The notes beneath the pieces were generated by a model. It had not been told where the DNA came from and searched no databases. It saw only the letters and a list, made by a program, of their open reading frames with translations. The position numbers were made by a program, and so were the translations under genes. Shown piece by piece: positions 26,301 to 34,535 of a stretch of DNA of 54,594 nucleotides (positions are counted from its first letter, which is position 1; each line of letters opens with the position of its first letter). Origin of the DNA: Rossellomorea aquimaris (GTDB taxonomy: Bacteria > Bacillota > Bacilli > Bacillales > Bacillaceae_B); assembly GCF_001877785.1 (NCBI RefSeq), contig NZ_MINN01000071.1:1-54594 (forward strand), read 5' to 3'.

Positions 26301-26708
26301 GTGATTGAGCTTTCATCCACTATTGAAGGTAAACATTATCAATTATACAAACTTGAACAGCTTCTGAAGCCTCTCGGTTATACGATCGGCGGCAACTGGG
26401 ATTACGACCACGGATATTTTGATTATAAGATAGACGATGAGGTCGGCTATCAATTTTTACGGGTACCGTTCAAGGCGGTTGACGGCCAGCTTGATTCAAG
26501 GGGTGCAACGGTTGAATTCGGCAAACCATTCCTGCTTGGACACAAGTATCAAAGGGGATTGGATGACTTTGCCGCAGCCGGTGATTTTTCGGGGACGGTC
26601 AATCAATTCTCAGAGCCTCAGGATCCGGATGCAAGTATACCTGACAAGTATGTCGATATCGGCCGGGAGCTGGTAAAGGAACTTGAAGATATTATGATGA
26701 CCAATTAA
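26301..26708 (+). CDS. yugN: YugN-like protein
   Basis: This 135-aa cytoplasmic protein of the YugN-like family has no known biochemical role. The GTG start at 26301 has AAAGGGG upstream. Characteristic segments are the N-terminal IELSSTIEGK, GYTIGGNWDYDHGYFDYKID and VGYQFLRVPFKAV. It follows pgi and precedes convergent yugO, the same order as in B. subtilis. A shared terminator closes it. Confidence 0.88.
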   Translation: MIELSSTIEGKHYQLYKLEQLLKPLGYTIGGNWDYDHGYFDYKIDDEVGYQFLRVPFKAVDGQLDSRGATVEFGKPFLLGHKYQRGLDDFAAAGDFSGTVNQFSEPQDPDASIPDKYVDIGRELVKELEDIMMTN

Positions 26709-26724
26709 ATTTGACGATACGTAA

Positions 26725-26765
26725 AAAGAAGCTGACTCCCTTATATACGGGGGCAGCTTCTTGTT
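26725..26765. terminator. Bidirectional terminator between yugN and yugO
   Basis: AAGAAGCTGACTCCC pairs imperfectly with GGGGGCAGCTTCTT. T- and A-rich flanks make it usable from both sides. Confidence 0.85.
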
Positions 26766-26767
26766 TA

Positions 26768-27760
26768 TTAATTTGTGATGACGAGCAGTTCGTCTGAAGC
26801 TTCTGCCATTGTGGTCAAGGGGGGGTTCACCAATGTTTCCTCGCCCTTTTTAATCCCAAGGAGAATGATGTTATGCTCCAGCAGACTCTCGCTTAAAGAT
26901 TGGAAGGTTTGGTTGAGGCAGTCTTCTGTGACCGGTACAAGCTGAAGATGATTCCCTTTAAGGTGGTTCAACAGCTTGAGGATCGCCTTTGACATTCCTT
27001 TTGAAATGATACTGTTGATCATCACATAGCCTGACTGGAGGTTGGTCTGGATCACTTCATCAGCGCCGGCCCTCTCAGCATTCAAGACTTGGTCCTTCTG
27101 CAGGATTTCAACCACGGTATACACATTGGGATGATTCCCTTTCACTGCGAGGAGTGTGAGGATCGAATGCATATCGGCTTCGATTTCATTTCGGTTCTGA
27201 TCGGCTGTGATGAGGGCAATCGATGCTTCGTGCATGCTTGCCTTTTCCAATACTTTATCTTTAAAAGGTTCTCCCTTGATAAAATGGATATGGTGATTGC
27301 GATAGGGGTTTTGCTGCAATGTTTCATCTATCAGGATAATCTCCCCGTTGAAATGGAGGGAACTTAACTGGTTGATGATTTCCCTTGCACGTTCATTCCA
27401 GCCGATGATCACGACATGATCCTTTCCTTTGAATGTCGCTTTCCCTTCGATATATGCATTTTGGGACATGACCGTATTTGTAGCCAGCGTGATGAAATAG
27501 GTGGACAGGAAACCCGCACCTACAAGGATGAGCAGGACGCCGAACAGTCTTCCTTCGGTGGTGGCCGGAACAAAGTCTCCGTAACCGACTGTCGACATTG
27601 TGATGACCGCCCACCATATTCCATCGAAATAGGAAGGGAACGTATCGGGTTCGACAAAGTGGATAAGGATCCCAAAAACGGTCATAAGGCTTATCGCGAT
27701 TAAAAAAATCCGCACTAATAAAGGCCAGCGCAGGAATTGATGAAACACTTGCTGAACCAT
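26768..27760 (-). CDS. yugO: Two-TM potassium channel with RCK domain, YugO
   Basis: This 330-aa potassium channel has an N-terminal transmembrane helix (about 14-35), a pore helix and the selectivity filter TMSTVGYGDF (about 54-63), a second transmembrane helix (about 70-92) and a cytoplasmic RCK/TrkA-N domain from about 110 (VVIIGWNERAREI) followed by a smaller C-terminal domain. It should conduct K+ under ligand control. In B. subtilis, YugO is the channel linked to biofilm electrical signalling and lies next to mstX; no mstX-like gene is seen here. AGGAGG lies upstream of the start. Confidence 0.92.
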   Translation of the reverse strand: MVQQVFHQFLRWPLLVRIFLIAISLMTVFGILIHFVEPDTFPSYFDGIWWAVITMSTVGYGDFVPATTEGRLFGVLLILVGAGFLSTYFITLATNTVMSQNAYIEGKATFKGKDHVVIIGWNERAREIINQLSSLHFNGEIILIDETLQQNPYRNHHIHFIKGEPFKDKVLEKASMHEASIALITADQNRNEIEADMHSILTLLAVKGNHPNVYTVVEILQKDQVLNAERAGADEVIQTNLQSGYVMINSIISKGMSKAILKLLNHLKGNHLQLVPVTEDCLNQTFQSLSESLLEHNIILLGIKKGEETLVNPPLTTMAEASDELLVITN

Positions 27761-27822
27761 TTCATCCAGCCTCCTTTTTATTCTGCACTGACCATTATTG
27801 CCTATTAAGCTTTATTTCATAA

Positions 27823-28374
27823 CTAATCCAGCCATTCTTTCTTTAACAGGCTGTACATATATGCATCATACATGGTGTCTTCCTGCAGGATATAATCACG
27901 CAGAAGTCCTTCACGGCGGAACCCGAGTTTCTCCACGACCCTTGAGGAGGCCATATTATTCGGAACGATCACTGCACCGATGCGGTTCATCTCCCTTTCT
28001 ATGAAAAGGTATGTTATCAACGGTTTCAATGCCTCACCCATTATGCCGTTGCCCCAGTAATCAGGGTGAAGGTCATATCCGATTTCACAGCGTTTATAAG
28101 ACTTTGCAATACCATGAAACCCGCATGTCCCCATCATTTGATCCGTGCTTTTATCCACGATCGCCCAGCGCATCGGGCCGCCTGCTTCGAACTGTTTTTC
28201 GAAGTTATCGACCATGTTTTCAGCCACTTCTTTCGAAGAGATGGGGCTCATCCCGAAATATTGCAGTACTTCCCTCGAAGTATAATGGTCAAATAAAAAA
28301 TTGACATCCTCTTTTGTGATCTGCCTTAAAATAAGGCGTTCTGTTTCAAAGATTGGATACGTTGTCGTCGTCAT
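27823..28374 (-). CDS. GNAT acetyltransferase, RimJ/RimL type
   Basis: This 183-aa GNAT-fold acetyltransferase resembles the ribosomal-protein N-acetyltransferase group. ATG at 28374 is chosen because AAGGAGAG lies upstream; the longer frame from 28437 lacks a ribosome site. It begins with FETERLILRQITKED, typical of RimJ/RimL, and carries the acetyl-CoA motif near DYWGNGIMGEAL (Q/R-x-x-G-x-G type) and NMASSRVVEKLGFRREG toward the end. The substrate is unknown. Confidence 0.88.
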   Translation of the reverse strand: MTTTTYPIFETERLILRQITKEDVNFLFDHYTSREVLQYFGMSPISSKEVAENMVDNFEKQFEAGGPMRWAIVDKSTDQMMGTCGFHGIAKSYKRCEIGYDLHPDYWGNGIMGEALKPLITYLFIEREMNRIGAVIVPNNMASSRVVEKLGFRREGLLRDYILQEDTMYDAYMYSLLKKEWLD

Positions 28375-28581
28375 CTTGATCTCTCCTTCAGGTTCTCTTT
28401 TTATAGAAAGCAGCTCTCTTTTAAAAGAGTATATCATGAGTGAATTAGAAAATAAGGAAAATTTCGAAAAAGTGAAACGTTTGGAAGATGTCTCTTAGCT
28501 TTTTGTTGAAAAATACAATAAATGGAATTAAACTAGTAGAGTATAACTATATGAAAAAGTTGGAAGTGAGGGGACATGGGT

Positions 28582-28869
28582 ATGAAGAAAGCGGTAAGGA
28601 CAGGATTGAAATGTTTACTCGCACTTGGCCTGATTTTACCGGGGGCAGCGGCAATCAGTGTAAAAGCTGCTTCGGCAGAGGGAGACTTTAACCGGTCCAT
28701 AGAAGGACCGCCGGGGGGGTACGGCAGTCTTTCATGGGAATACACGGGGCTCAGCCGGACGACCTATTACATCATTTACAACTATCTTGATACAAACGAG
28801 CAATACTGGAAAAAAGTATATTATGATAAAACTAATCAATATGTTAAAACATCCTATGGGTTAAATTAA
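28582..28869 (+). CDS. Small secreted Tyr-rich protein, unknown
   Basis: This 95-aa precursor has a clear signal peptide (MKKAVRTGLKCLLALGLIL, then a likely AxA cut after VKAASA near residue 32), leaving a mature peptide of about 60 residues rich in Tyr, Asn and Thr. ATG at 28582 is preferred because GTGAGGGG sits 7 bases upstream; ATG 28576 is too close. It is a lone gene between an acetyltransferase and a convergent anti-sigma gene. A secreted antimicrobial or structural peptide is possible, but I recognise no family, and it lacks the GTW...H pattern of lactococcin 972. Confidence 0.6.
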   Translation: MKKAVRTGLKCLLALGLILPGAAAISVKAASAEGDFNRSIEGPPGGYGSLSWEYTGLSRTTYYIIYNYLDTNEQYWKKVYYDKTNQYVKTSYGLN

Positions 28870-28901
28870 CCATAAAAAATAATTATGTCCCGAGAGCATA
28901 A

Positions 28902-29555
28902 TCATTTTTCAATAGACTCCGCAATCCGCTTCATGTCTTCTTTATCTAAGGTGATATTTGATGTGCGGGGGTTAAATTGCATGTAGTATTTAATTCCATC
29001 GTCAAACCAGTTTACACTGCTTGTTTGAAGTTCCCGGTTGTAATGATAACTCCCAGTCACTTCTCCAATCTTCAACGGAACATCGATTTCGGGTTCGAAC
29101 ATTTCAAGACCAAGATCCATTTTCACTGTCAACATTTGTTCCTGAGGACCAGTCAGTTTCACCGTAAAGGTATCAAATCCATCTTCTTCTGTAGCTTTGT
29201 AGGAACGATCGACGACTTCAAAAGGAACCAAGGAGGGCAGCTTGATGTCTTCATTCCATTTTGTGTCATTTTCGTCCACCTCTAATTCGAGTTCATGCCA
29301 TTCAGCCTGGCTTGCGTTCTTACCTTCCTGAAATAGATCAAGCTGGCTTCCGCTTAGATACACAAAAAAGGTAAGGCATGCCAATACGAACACCGCTGAC
29401 ATAATCGGAGCAATCACCGGTCTCATTTTATAGGAGGATTTGCTTTTACCGGAATGAATCTCATCTAATATATTTCTTCTCATTTTGTCAGTGAAGCCGT
29501 GATGCTTAAACGTTTCTTCTTTCATCAGTCCTCGAAGACGGCTCAATTCATCCAT
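28902..29555 (-). CDS. Putative anti-sigma factor, single TM
   Basis: This 217-aa protein has a cytoplasmic N terminus of about 45 residues, one transmembrane helix (about 48-68) and an extracellular beta-rich domain rich in acidic residues. ATG at 29555 is preferred because GAGGTG lies 9 bases upstream; ATG at 29561 is nearer. It overlaps the upstream sigma gene's 3' end, so the two are coupled and it probably inhibits that sigma factor. No zinc-finger ZAS motif is visible. Confidence 0.72.
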   Translation of the reverse strand: MDELSRLRGLMKEETFKHHGFTDKMRRNILDEIHSGKSKSSYKMRPVIAPIMSAVFVLACLTFFVYLSGSQLDLFQEGKNASQAEWHELELEVDENDTKWNEDIKLPSLVPFEVVDRSYKATEEDGFDTFTVKLTGPQEQMLTVKMDLGLEMFEPEIDVPLKIGEVTGSYHYNRELQTSSVNWFDDGIKYYMQFNPRTSNITLDKEDMKRIAESIEK

Positions 29556-30129
29556 TGTCATACACCTCACTGTTTTGATATGCGGCACCCAGAAGCTTTC
29601 GTCCTTTTGCCAGACGCGTCTTGACAGTATTCAGGTTTAAATCCATACACTCTGCAATCTCTGCCAGCTTCATTTCTTCAAAATAAAACAAAAATATGAT
29701 TTCCCGGTATTTAACCGGCAGAGATAATAGATTTTGTACGAGCTCACTCTTGGTTTCTTCCTGGATGAGACTCTGTTCAGGTGTTACGAATTTGCCCCTC
29801 ACCATTTCATTGATGGAGTTGGTGAACGATATCATCCTCGTATCCCACCGCCTCAGGTAGTCCTTGCAGTGGTTGATTGCCATCCGTACAATCCATGTCT
29901 TTAAGGAAGATTCTTCGCGAAAGGAATCCAGTTTCTTATAGACCTTCACAAAGACTTCCTGAGTCAGGTCTTCAGCCAGGCTGTGGTCTTTCACGTACGA
30001 ATACACTATGTAATAAATATCGTTGCCATACTCACTCATCGCTCTTTCCAGGATGAGGTCCCTAGATGAGTCAGGAAAGGCTGCTTTTTGATTTTCCAGC
30101 AAAAAATCACCTGCTTTCGTCCTCTCCAT
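29548..30129 (-). CDS. ECF-type RNA polymerase sigma factor (second module)
   Basis: This 193-aa sigma-70 family factor has region 2 with SLAEDLTQEVFVKVYKKLDSF (about 51-71) and region 4 with KLAEIAECMDLNLNTVKTRLAKGRKLL (about 152-178). Typical ECF length and layout. The first ATG at 30129 has no good ribosome site and would leave only a very short leader after the ECF-like promoter at 30141-30167, so a TTG nine codons later, preceded by CAGGTG, may be the true start. It is coupled to the anti-sigma gene. Confidence 0.85.
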   Translation of the reverse strand: MERTKAGDFLLENQKAAFPDSSRDLILERAMSEYGNDIYYIVYSYVKDHSLAEDLTQEVFVKVYKKLDSFREESSLKTWIVRMAINHCKDYLRRWDTRMISFTNSINEMVRGKFVTPEQSLIQEETKSELVQNLLSLPVKYREIIFLFYFEEMKLAEIAECMDLNLNTVKTRLAKGRKLLGAAYQNSEVYDNG

Positions 30130-30140
30130 TCTAACAATTT

Positions 30141-30167
30141 GACGTGCCCGGTTGGAAAAAAGTTGTG
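30141..30167 (-). promoter_or_regulatory. ECF-type promoter of the second sigma gene
   Basis: On the - strand CACAAC (30162-30167 reversed) and CGTC (30141-30144 reversed) are 17 bases apart, the same spacing as the element before the first ECF gene. This suggests autoregulation. Confidence 0.55.
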
Positions 30168-30266
30168 AAATTTGTGGGAATTATGAAAGGTTATGAAACT
30201 TTTTCCAGTAAGGGATCGTAAATGTAGTTGAATGCTGTGCAGAAAAAGTGGGAGGAGGAGGGAATC

Positions 30267-30701
30267 ATGAATTATTATGTGAATGCCGGCTTCACGATCG
30301 TTCTTTTGATTGTCTTGACGATGGGGGCTTTTGCAATTGACTGCATAGGCAAAGTACTGCAAAAGTCGATCAAACCTAAATATCTTAAAAGTACGATTAT
30401 TTTTATGCTTCTTCTATTAATGGCCAGCGGGTCCTTTGCCCTGAGCAGGCTCGGAGACTGGAGATTCATCGATACGATCTTTGTTACGAGCCTCTGCTTT
30501 TTCGGTCTGGGCTGGGTCACGAACATCACGAATCGGGCGAGCAGGAATGCGGCGGGGACGACGGCAAAATACATTACGAACAATGCGTATAAACATGAAT
30601 ACGAAGCAGCCGGTACATATGGGATGAGTCTCTATCTTCTTGCCAGCCTCATTTTCCTTGCCGGGAGCTGGTCAGTGGCATTTGCCGCGGCATTTTTATA
30701 A
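30267..30701 (+). CDS. Membrane protein, about four TM helices, unknown
   Basis: This 144-aa protein has about four hydrophobic segments (about 5-27, 42-60, 70-88 and 118-143). The start at 30267 has a strong GGAGGAGGAGG site. No family is recognised. It is followed after 27 bases by a 60-aa membrane protein, so the two probably form a short operon divergent from the ECF sigma/anti-sigma pair. Confidence 0.7.
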   Translation: MNYYVNAGFTIVLLIVLTMGAFAIDCIGKVLQKSIKPKYLKSTIIFMLLLLMASGSFALSRLGDWRFIDTIFVTSLCFFGLGWVTNITNRASRNAAGTTAKYITNNAYKHEYEAAGTYGMSLYLLASLIFLAGSWSVAFAAAFL

Positions 30702-30728
30702 GTTTACAGGCTGAAGGGGGAATACCTG

Positions 30729-30911
30729 TTGAGGACAGGAAGAATTATATTAGCAGCCATCATGGCAGGGGTATATTCAGGGATATTGGACGTTTTTGAA
30801 GAAAGCAGAGGACTAGCTCCGATCGTCAGCGCGCTGCTATTAATTATCATGACATTCGGTACAGCTCTCTTATTAAGAAAAGTCCTCCCGCAAGAGGGTG
30901 TGAAAAAATAG
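30729..30911 (+). CDS. Small membrane protein (60 aa)
   Basis: This 60-aa protein starts with TTG at 30729 behind GGGGGA. It has two hydrophobic stretches (about 5-20 and 30-50) and a charged C terminus. It follows the 144-aa membrane protein closely and ends in a strong terminator. The function is unknown. Confidence 0.6.
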   Translation: MRTGRIILAAIMAGVYSGILDVFEESRGLAPIVSALLLIIMTFGTALLLRKVLPQEGVKK

Positions 30912-30947
30912 CAGGGAAACAGCACAATGGCGGTTCCCCTGCTATTT
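30910..30947. terminator. Bidirectional terminator before the photolyase 3' end
   Basis: AGCAGGGGAAC and GTTCCCCTGCT can pair almost fully, with A- and T-rich flanks. It serves the small membrane operon and the convergent photolyase gene. Confidence 0.8.
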
Positions 30948-32339
30948 TATTTTTTCGAAACGGTCCAGGGCCCTCTGCCTGGCAGCTTTATGATCGACAA
31001 CGGGATGTGGGTAATTTACACCCAGTTTCACACCGGCTTCTTCTAACACGTCATCGGGAGCCGCGGAAGGGGAGTGGATGTATTTGGACGGCATGTCCTT
31101 CAGTTCGGGAACCCACATCCGGATGTACTCGCCTTCCCCGTCGAACTTCTCGCTTTGAAGGGTCGGGTTGAAGATTCGGAAGTAAGGCGATGAATCAAAG
31201 CCGCTCCCCGCCACCCACTGCCAGCCCATCGAATTGTTGGCGGTGTCGGCATCGATCAGCGTGTCCATGAACCAGTCCGCCCCTTTTTGCCAGGGGATCA
31301 ACAGATGCTTGCTTAAAAAGGAAGCCGCGATCATTCGGACACGGTTATGCATGAAGCCAGTTGCCCATAACTCCCTCATGCCGGCGTCGACGATCGGATA
31401 GCCGGTTCTGCCTTTGATCCAGCTCTCCCAATGTGCGGCATTTTCTTCCCATTGAAACGCCTTGAATTTCTCGTGCAGAGGTTCTTCAGGGGACTGCGGG
31501 AAGTGCATGAGGACGGAATACGAAAAATCCCTCCAAATCAACTGCTTGATGAACGGTTCAGTCTGTTTCTCGATTTTTTCAGTAAAGTGATGGAACAGGC
31601 TTCTCACCGAAACTGCCCCTACTGACAGGTAAGGAGAAAGAGTGGAATGGATTCCTGCTGCCGGATAATCCCTGCCTTCATCATAATCCTGGACTCTGTT
31701 GCTGAACCGCTTCATCCGTTTTAACGCTGCCTTCTCTCCGGGATCCCAGACTTTCTCCATTATCTTGTACCAGCTGATTTCAGGCAGCAGCCGTAAATCT
31801 GCAAGCTGCATGTGCATGTCAACAATTTCAGGGACAGACATTGATTTAAGCGTGGGAACAGGTTTCGGGATTTCCGCTTTCCTAAGGGCCTTGTAGTAGG
31901 AAGTATACACTTTGTAAGGAGCCCCGTCTGCTTTTGTTATCTTCCATGGAGGAAGAAGGAGGGTCCCTTCAAATGTTTTTACCTTGATTCCATCCGCAGC
32001 CAGTTCCTCTGCAAGTTTCTTATCCCTTTCAAATGTGTCCGGGTCGTACAAGCGATTCCAGTAAACCGCTGCAGCCTCTGTCTTCTTCACCCATTTGGGA
32101 AGCACTTCTTCCAATTTGCCTTCATCAAACAACAGGCATCCGCCAATCGCTTCGAGGGATTTTTGATAATGTTCGAGATTCCTGTGGAGCCACCATTTCC
32201 TGGCTTCGCCTGGTTGTGACAGACTCTCATCATGAATATAAAGTGGAATGACGGGTCCTTCTTTGGATGCGTGATAAAGAGCAGGATGATCATGCAGGCG
32301 GAGGTCCTGCCTGATCAGGACGATCGTCGGTTTGTTCAT
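30942..32339 (-). CDS. phrB: Deoxyribodipyrimidine photolyase
   Basis: This 465-aa DNA photolyase repairs cyclobutane pyrimidine dimers with blue light. ATG at 32339 is chosen, with GAGGTGG upstream; a GTG three codons earlier overlaps that ribosome site. An N-terminal antenna domain (IVLIRQDLRLHDHPAL) precedes the helical FAD-binding domain with the motifs RDFSYSVLMHFP, TGYPIVDAGMRELWATG and DADTANNSMGWQWVAGSG, the class I photolyase signature. The length fits. It is a single gene. Confidence 0.93.
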   Translation of the reverse strand: MNKPTIVLIRQDLRLHDHPALYHASKEGPVIPLYIHDESLSQPGEARKWWLHRNLEHYQKSLEAIGGCLLFDEGKLEEVLPKWVKKTEAAAVYWNRLYDPDTFERDKKLAEELAADGIKVKTFEGTLLLPPWKITKADGAPYKVYTSYYKALRKAEIPKPVPTLKSMSVPEIVDMHMQLADLRLLPEISWYKIMEKVWDPGEKAALKRMKRFSNRVQDYDEGRDYPAAGIHSTLSPYLSVGAVSVRSLFHHFTEKIEKQTEPFIKQLIWRDFSYSVLMHFPQSPEEPLHEKFKAFQWEENAAHWESWIKGRTGYPIVDAGMRELWATGFMHNRVRMIAASFLSKHLLIPWQKGADWFMDTLIDADTANNSMGWQWVAGSGFDSSPYFRIFNPTLQSEKFDGEGEYIRMWVPELKDMPSKYIHSPSAAPDDVLEEAGVKLGVNYPHPVVDHKAARQRALDRFEKIK

Positions 32340-32502
32340 GGATGCCACCTCGCTTTCTTGATTATTTTCTTATGAAAATTATATAAAAGTCAGGGGTTCG
32401 GGTTCAAAAATGGATGGGTTATAAGAATTGAGAGTGGAAAATAACGAATTGGGGCAGGTTTTGTATGTATCTTCTGGCCATTTGACTGTGCAAAGAGGAT
32501 AT

Positions 32503-32593
32503 ATTATCAAAAACAGGGAGAATATTATCAGAAATCACAATATATTATCAAATATAAACATTATATTATCAAGAATTCAATTATATTATCATA
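32503..32593 (+). repeat. 20-bp-period array 3
   Basis: Five copies of ATATTATC-like words occur, with TTATC cores at 32504, 32525, 32545, 32566 and 32586, spaced 21, 20, 21 and 20 bases. Within this array the core is very uniform (TATTATCA), and it differs from the TTACC and TATCG cores of arrays 1 and 2. Confidence 0.88.
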
Positions 32594-32739
32594 ACCTATT
32601 AATTGGTAAAAGACCCACATCATTATGGAGTCAACAGCCGCAAACCTCCGGAAATTTCAACAAAAATAGTCTAAATTTTCAAAATAGTCCATATGTCATA
32701 CGTAATAACGACATTCTGCGAGCTAACAGGACTTAAGTG

Positions 32740-32755
32740 GTATAGACATCTATAC
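32740..32755 (+). promoter_or_regulatory. NagR/GntR-like operator palindrome upstream of amiE
   Basis: GTATAGA-CA-TCTATAC is a perfect 16-bp palindrome. It resembles the dre-type sites of GntR/HutC regulators such as NagR, whose site begins GGTATAGAC. A TAGAAT -10 candidate lies at 32772-32777, so the palindrome would cover the -35. Regulation by an amino-sugar-sensing repressor would fit the muropeptide-degrading operon downstream. Confidence 0.65.
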
Positions 32756-32829
32756 TTTTAATTCCATAAACTAGAATAGTAGAGTAATTGGAAACCCTTA
32801 CATTTATAACTAAAAGGAGGGAAATATGG

Positions 32830-34515
32830 ATGAAAAAGAAACCAGTTTCAATCGCCTTGACCGCTTTGATGTGTACGTCCTTATTTAGTCCCGCAGTATT
32901 TGCGGAAGGCGGGGATAAAGACAGGCCGGCAGCAAAAGCAGAGCAGGTAAAGTCGCATCCTGCATTCACATGGGGGAATCCCGCACCCTCAGCGCCTGTT
33001 CTTCATCAAGGTACAGCACGCGGGGCAGGGATGATTCAGTCGACTTTGGACCGGATCGATCCGTTGATGGAAGAGAAGATTGAGGAGGGTGTCATGCCAG
33101 GGGCCGTTGCACTTGTCGCGAGGAGCGGCCATATCGTGAAGCATGAGGCATACGGGGATGCTTACCGTTATACAGATGGTGATTTCACAGAAGCAGACTC
33201 ACCGGTAGCCATGCAGGAGGATACGATTTTCGACCTTGCCTCCATCAGTAAGATCTTTACTACCACTGCCGCAATGATCCTTTATGAGGACGGGGCATTC
33301 GGGCTTGACGATCCGGTGGCGGAGTATATCCCCGAGTTTGCAGCGAACGGGAAAGAAGATGTGACGATCCGGCAGCTTATGACGCATACGTCCGGATTCA
33401 CGGCATGGATTCCCCTTTACAGTAAAGGGAATGATAGAGAAGACAGGCTGCAGCTGGTGTTCAACCAGCCGCTTGCGAATGAACCCGGCACCGCCTATAC
33501 ATACAGTGATTTAAACATGATTACCCTGGGTGCCATCATCGAAAGATTGTCCGGTCAGCGTCTTGATGAATTCGTGAAAGAAAATATTACTGAACCTATC
33601 GGGATGAAAGATACGATGTACAATCCGCCTGCATCCTTGAAAGAAAGGATTGCGGCAACTGAATACCAGCCTGCGATCGGGCGCGGACTCGTGTGGGGAG
33701 AAGTGCATGATGAAAATGCCTGGTCACTCGACGGTGTTGCCGGTCACGCGGGAGTATTTTCAACAGCGGAAGATCTGGCTAAATTCGCCCATATGTTTGT
33801 AAAAGAGGGGCGCTATGGAAACAAACAGATTCTGAAACCCGAGACGGTCAAACTGCTCTCGGAGAATCAAATCCCCGAATTCCCGGGTGATGACCATGGA
33901 CTTGGCTGGGAACTGAACCAGGGGTGGTTCATGGACGGTCTTGCAGGAGAGAATTCACTGGGCCATACAGGATACACAGGAACTTCGATCGTTGTGGATA
34001 AGGATAACGATACGATCGCCATCCTCCTGACAAATCGTGTGCATCCTTCACGGAACACCGTGTCGACCAATACGGTCAGACGTCCGTTTGCACAGTTGGT
34101 TGCAGATTCAATCCCTGTGGATATGGAAGGGAAAAAGAAAGAACAAGCCTGGTTCGCAGGGTACGGAGATAAATTGGAACGCAGCCTGGTGGCAGAAGTG
34201 AACATTGATAAGGATGCAGTCTTATCCTTTGATACTTGGTACCGGATCGAGAAGGATTCGGATTTCGGTCATGTAGAAACCTCCGTGGACGGGGAAACCT
34301 GGACAGCGGCCGGTTCTTCTCTTACAGGGAACAGTGAAGGCTGGTCGGAAGAGGAAGTAACTATCCCTGCAGGAACAAGGTACATCCGTTTCAACTACGA
34401 AACAGATGCATCCGTTAACTACCGCGGGTGGTATGTGAAAGATATCGGACTGAAATCGGATATCGGACATAAGCTGAAGGCGCATTTCAAAGGCTGGGCT
34501 AAACGCAGTTATTAA
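32830..34515 (+). CDS. amiE: Secreted N-acetylmuramyl-L-Ala amidase-like serine hydrolase (AmiE type) with extra C-terminal domain
   Basis: This 561-aa serine beta-lactamase-fold protein has a signal peptide (to about residue 25, AVFAEGG). Its active-site motifs are S138-I-S-K141, Y225-S226-D227 and H379-T-G. B. subtilis AmiE (YbbE), which I recall as about 440 aa, removes peptides from MurNAc and lies upstream of nagZ and namZ; the same order is seen here, which supports the name. An additional C-terminal domain of about 100 residues (from about 450; beta-rich, with DTWYRIEKDSDFGHVETS and RGWYVKDIGL) is unusual and may bind wall or sugar. AAAGGAGGG precedes the start. Confidence 0.83.
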   Translation: MKKKPVSIALTALMCTSLFSPAVFAEGGDKDRPAAKAEQVKSHPAFTWGNPAPSAPVLHQGTARGAGMIQSTLDRIDPLMEEKIEEGVMPGAVALVARSGHIVKHEAYGDAYRYTDGDFTEADSPVAMQEDTIFDLASISKIFTTTAAMILYEDGAFGLDDPVAEYIPEFAANGKEDVTIRQLMTHTSGFTAWIPLYSKGNDREDRLQLVFNQPLANEPGTAYTYSDLNMITLGAIIERLSGQRLDEFVKENITEPIGMKDTMYNPPASLKERIAATEYQPAIGRGLVWGEVHDENAWSLDGVAGHAGVFSTAEDLAKFAHMFVKEGRYGNKQILKPETVKLLSENQIPEFPGDDHGLGWELNQGWFMDGLAGENSLGHTGYTGTSIVVDKDNDTIAILLTNRVHPSRNTVSTNTVRRPFAQLVADSIPVDMEGKKKEQAWFAGYGDKLERSLVAEVNIDKDAVLSFDTWYRIEKDSDFGHVETSVDGETWTAAGSSLTGNSEGWSEEEVTIPAGTRYIRFNYETDASVNYRGWYVKDIGLKSDIGHKLKAHFKGWAKRSY

Positions 34516-34535
34516 AAAGAAGGGGAGGAACACGC

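Larger units (their letters stand above)
32340..32829. other. 490-bp divergent intergenic region with array 3 and the amiE control region
   Basis: This region between photolyase and amiE holds the 20-bp-period array at 32503-32593 and a 16-bp palindrome at 32740-32755 (both entered separately). Between these, near 32662-32700, two AATAGTC words spaced 18 bases apart resemble the terminal step of arrays 1 and 2. I see no gene here. Confidence 0.55.

Noticed and set aside
28436..28498. 20-codon frame MSELENKENFEKVKRLEDVS
   Set aside because: No convincing ribosome site, very short, and it lies in the upstream region of the secreted peptide gene. It could be a leader peptide, but nothing supports that.
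28582..28869. Lactococcin 972-type bacteriocin
   Set aside because: Size and secretion fit, but the characteristic GTW start and the HxxxxH region are absent, and there is no immunity/ABC pair.
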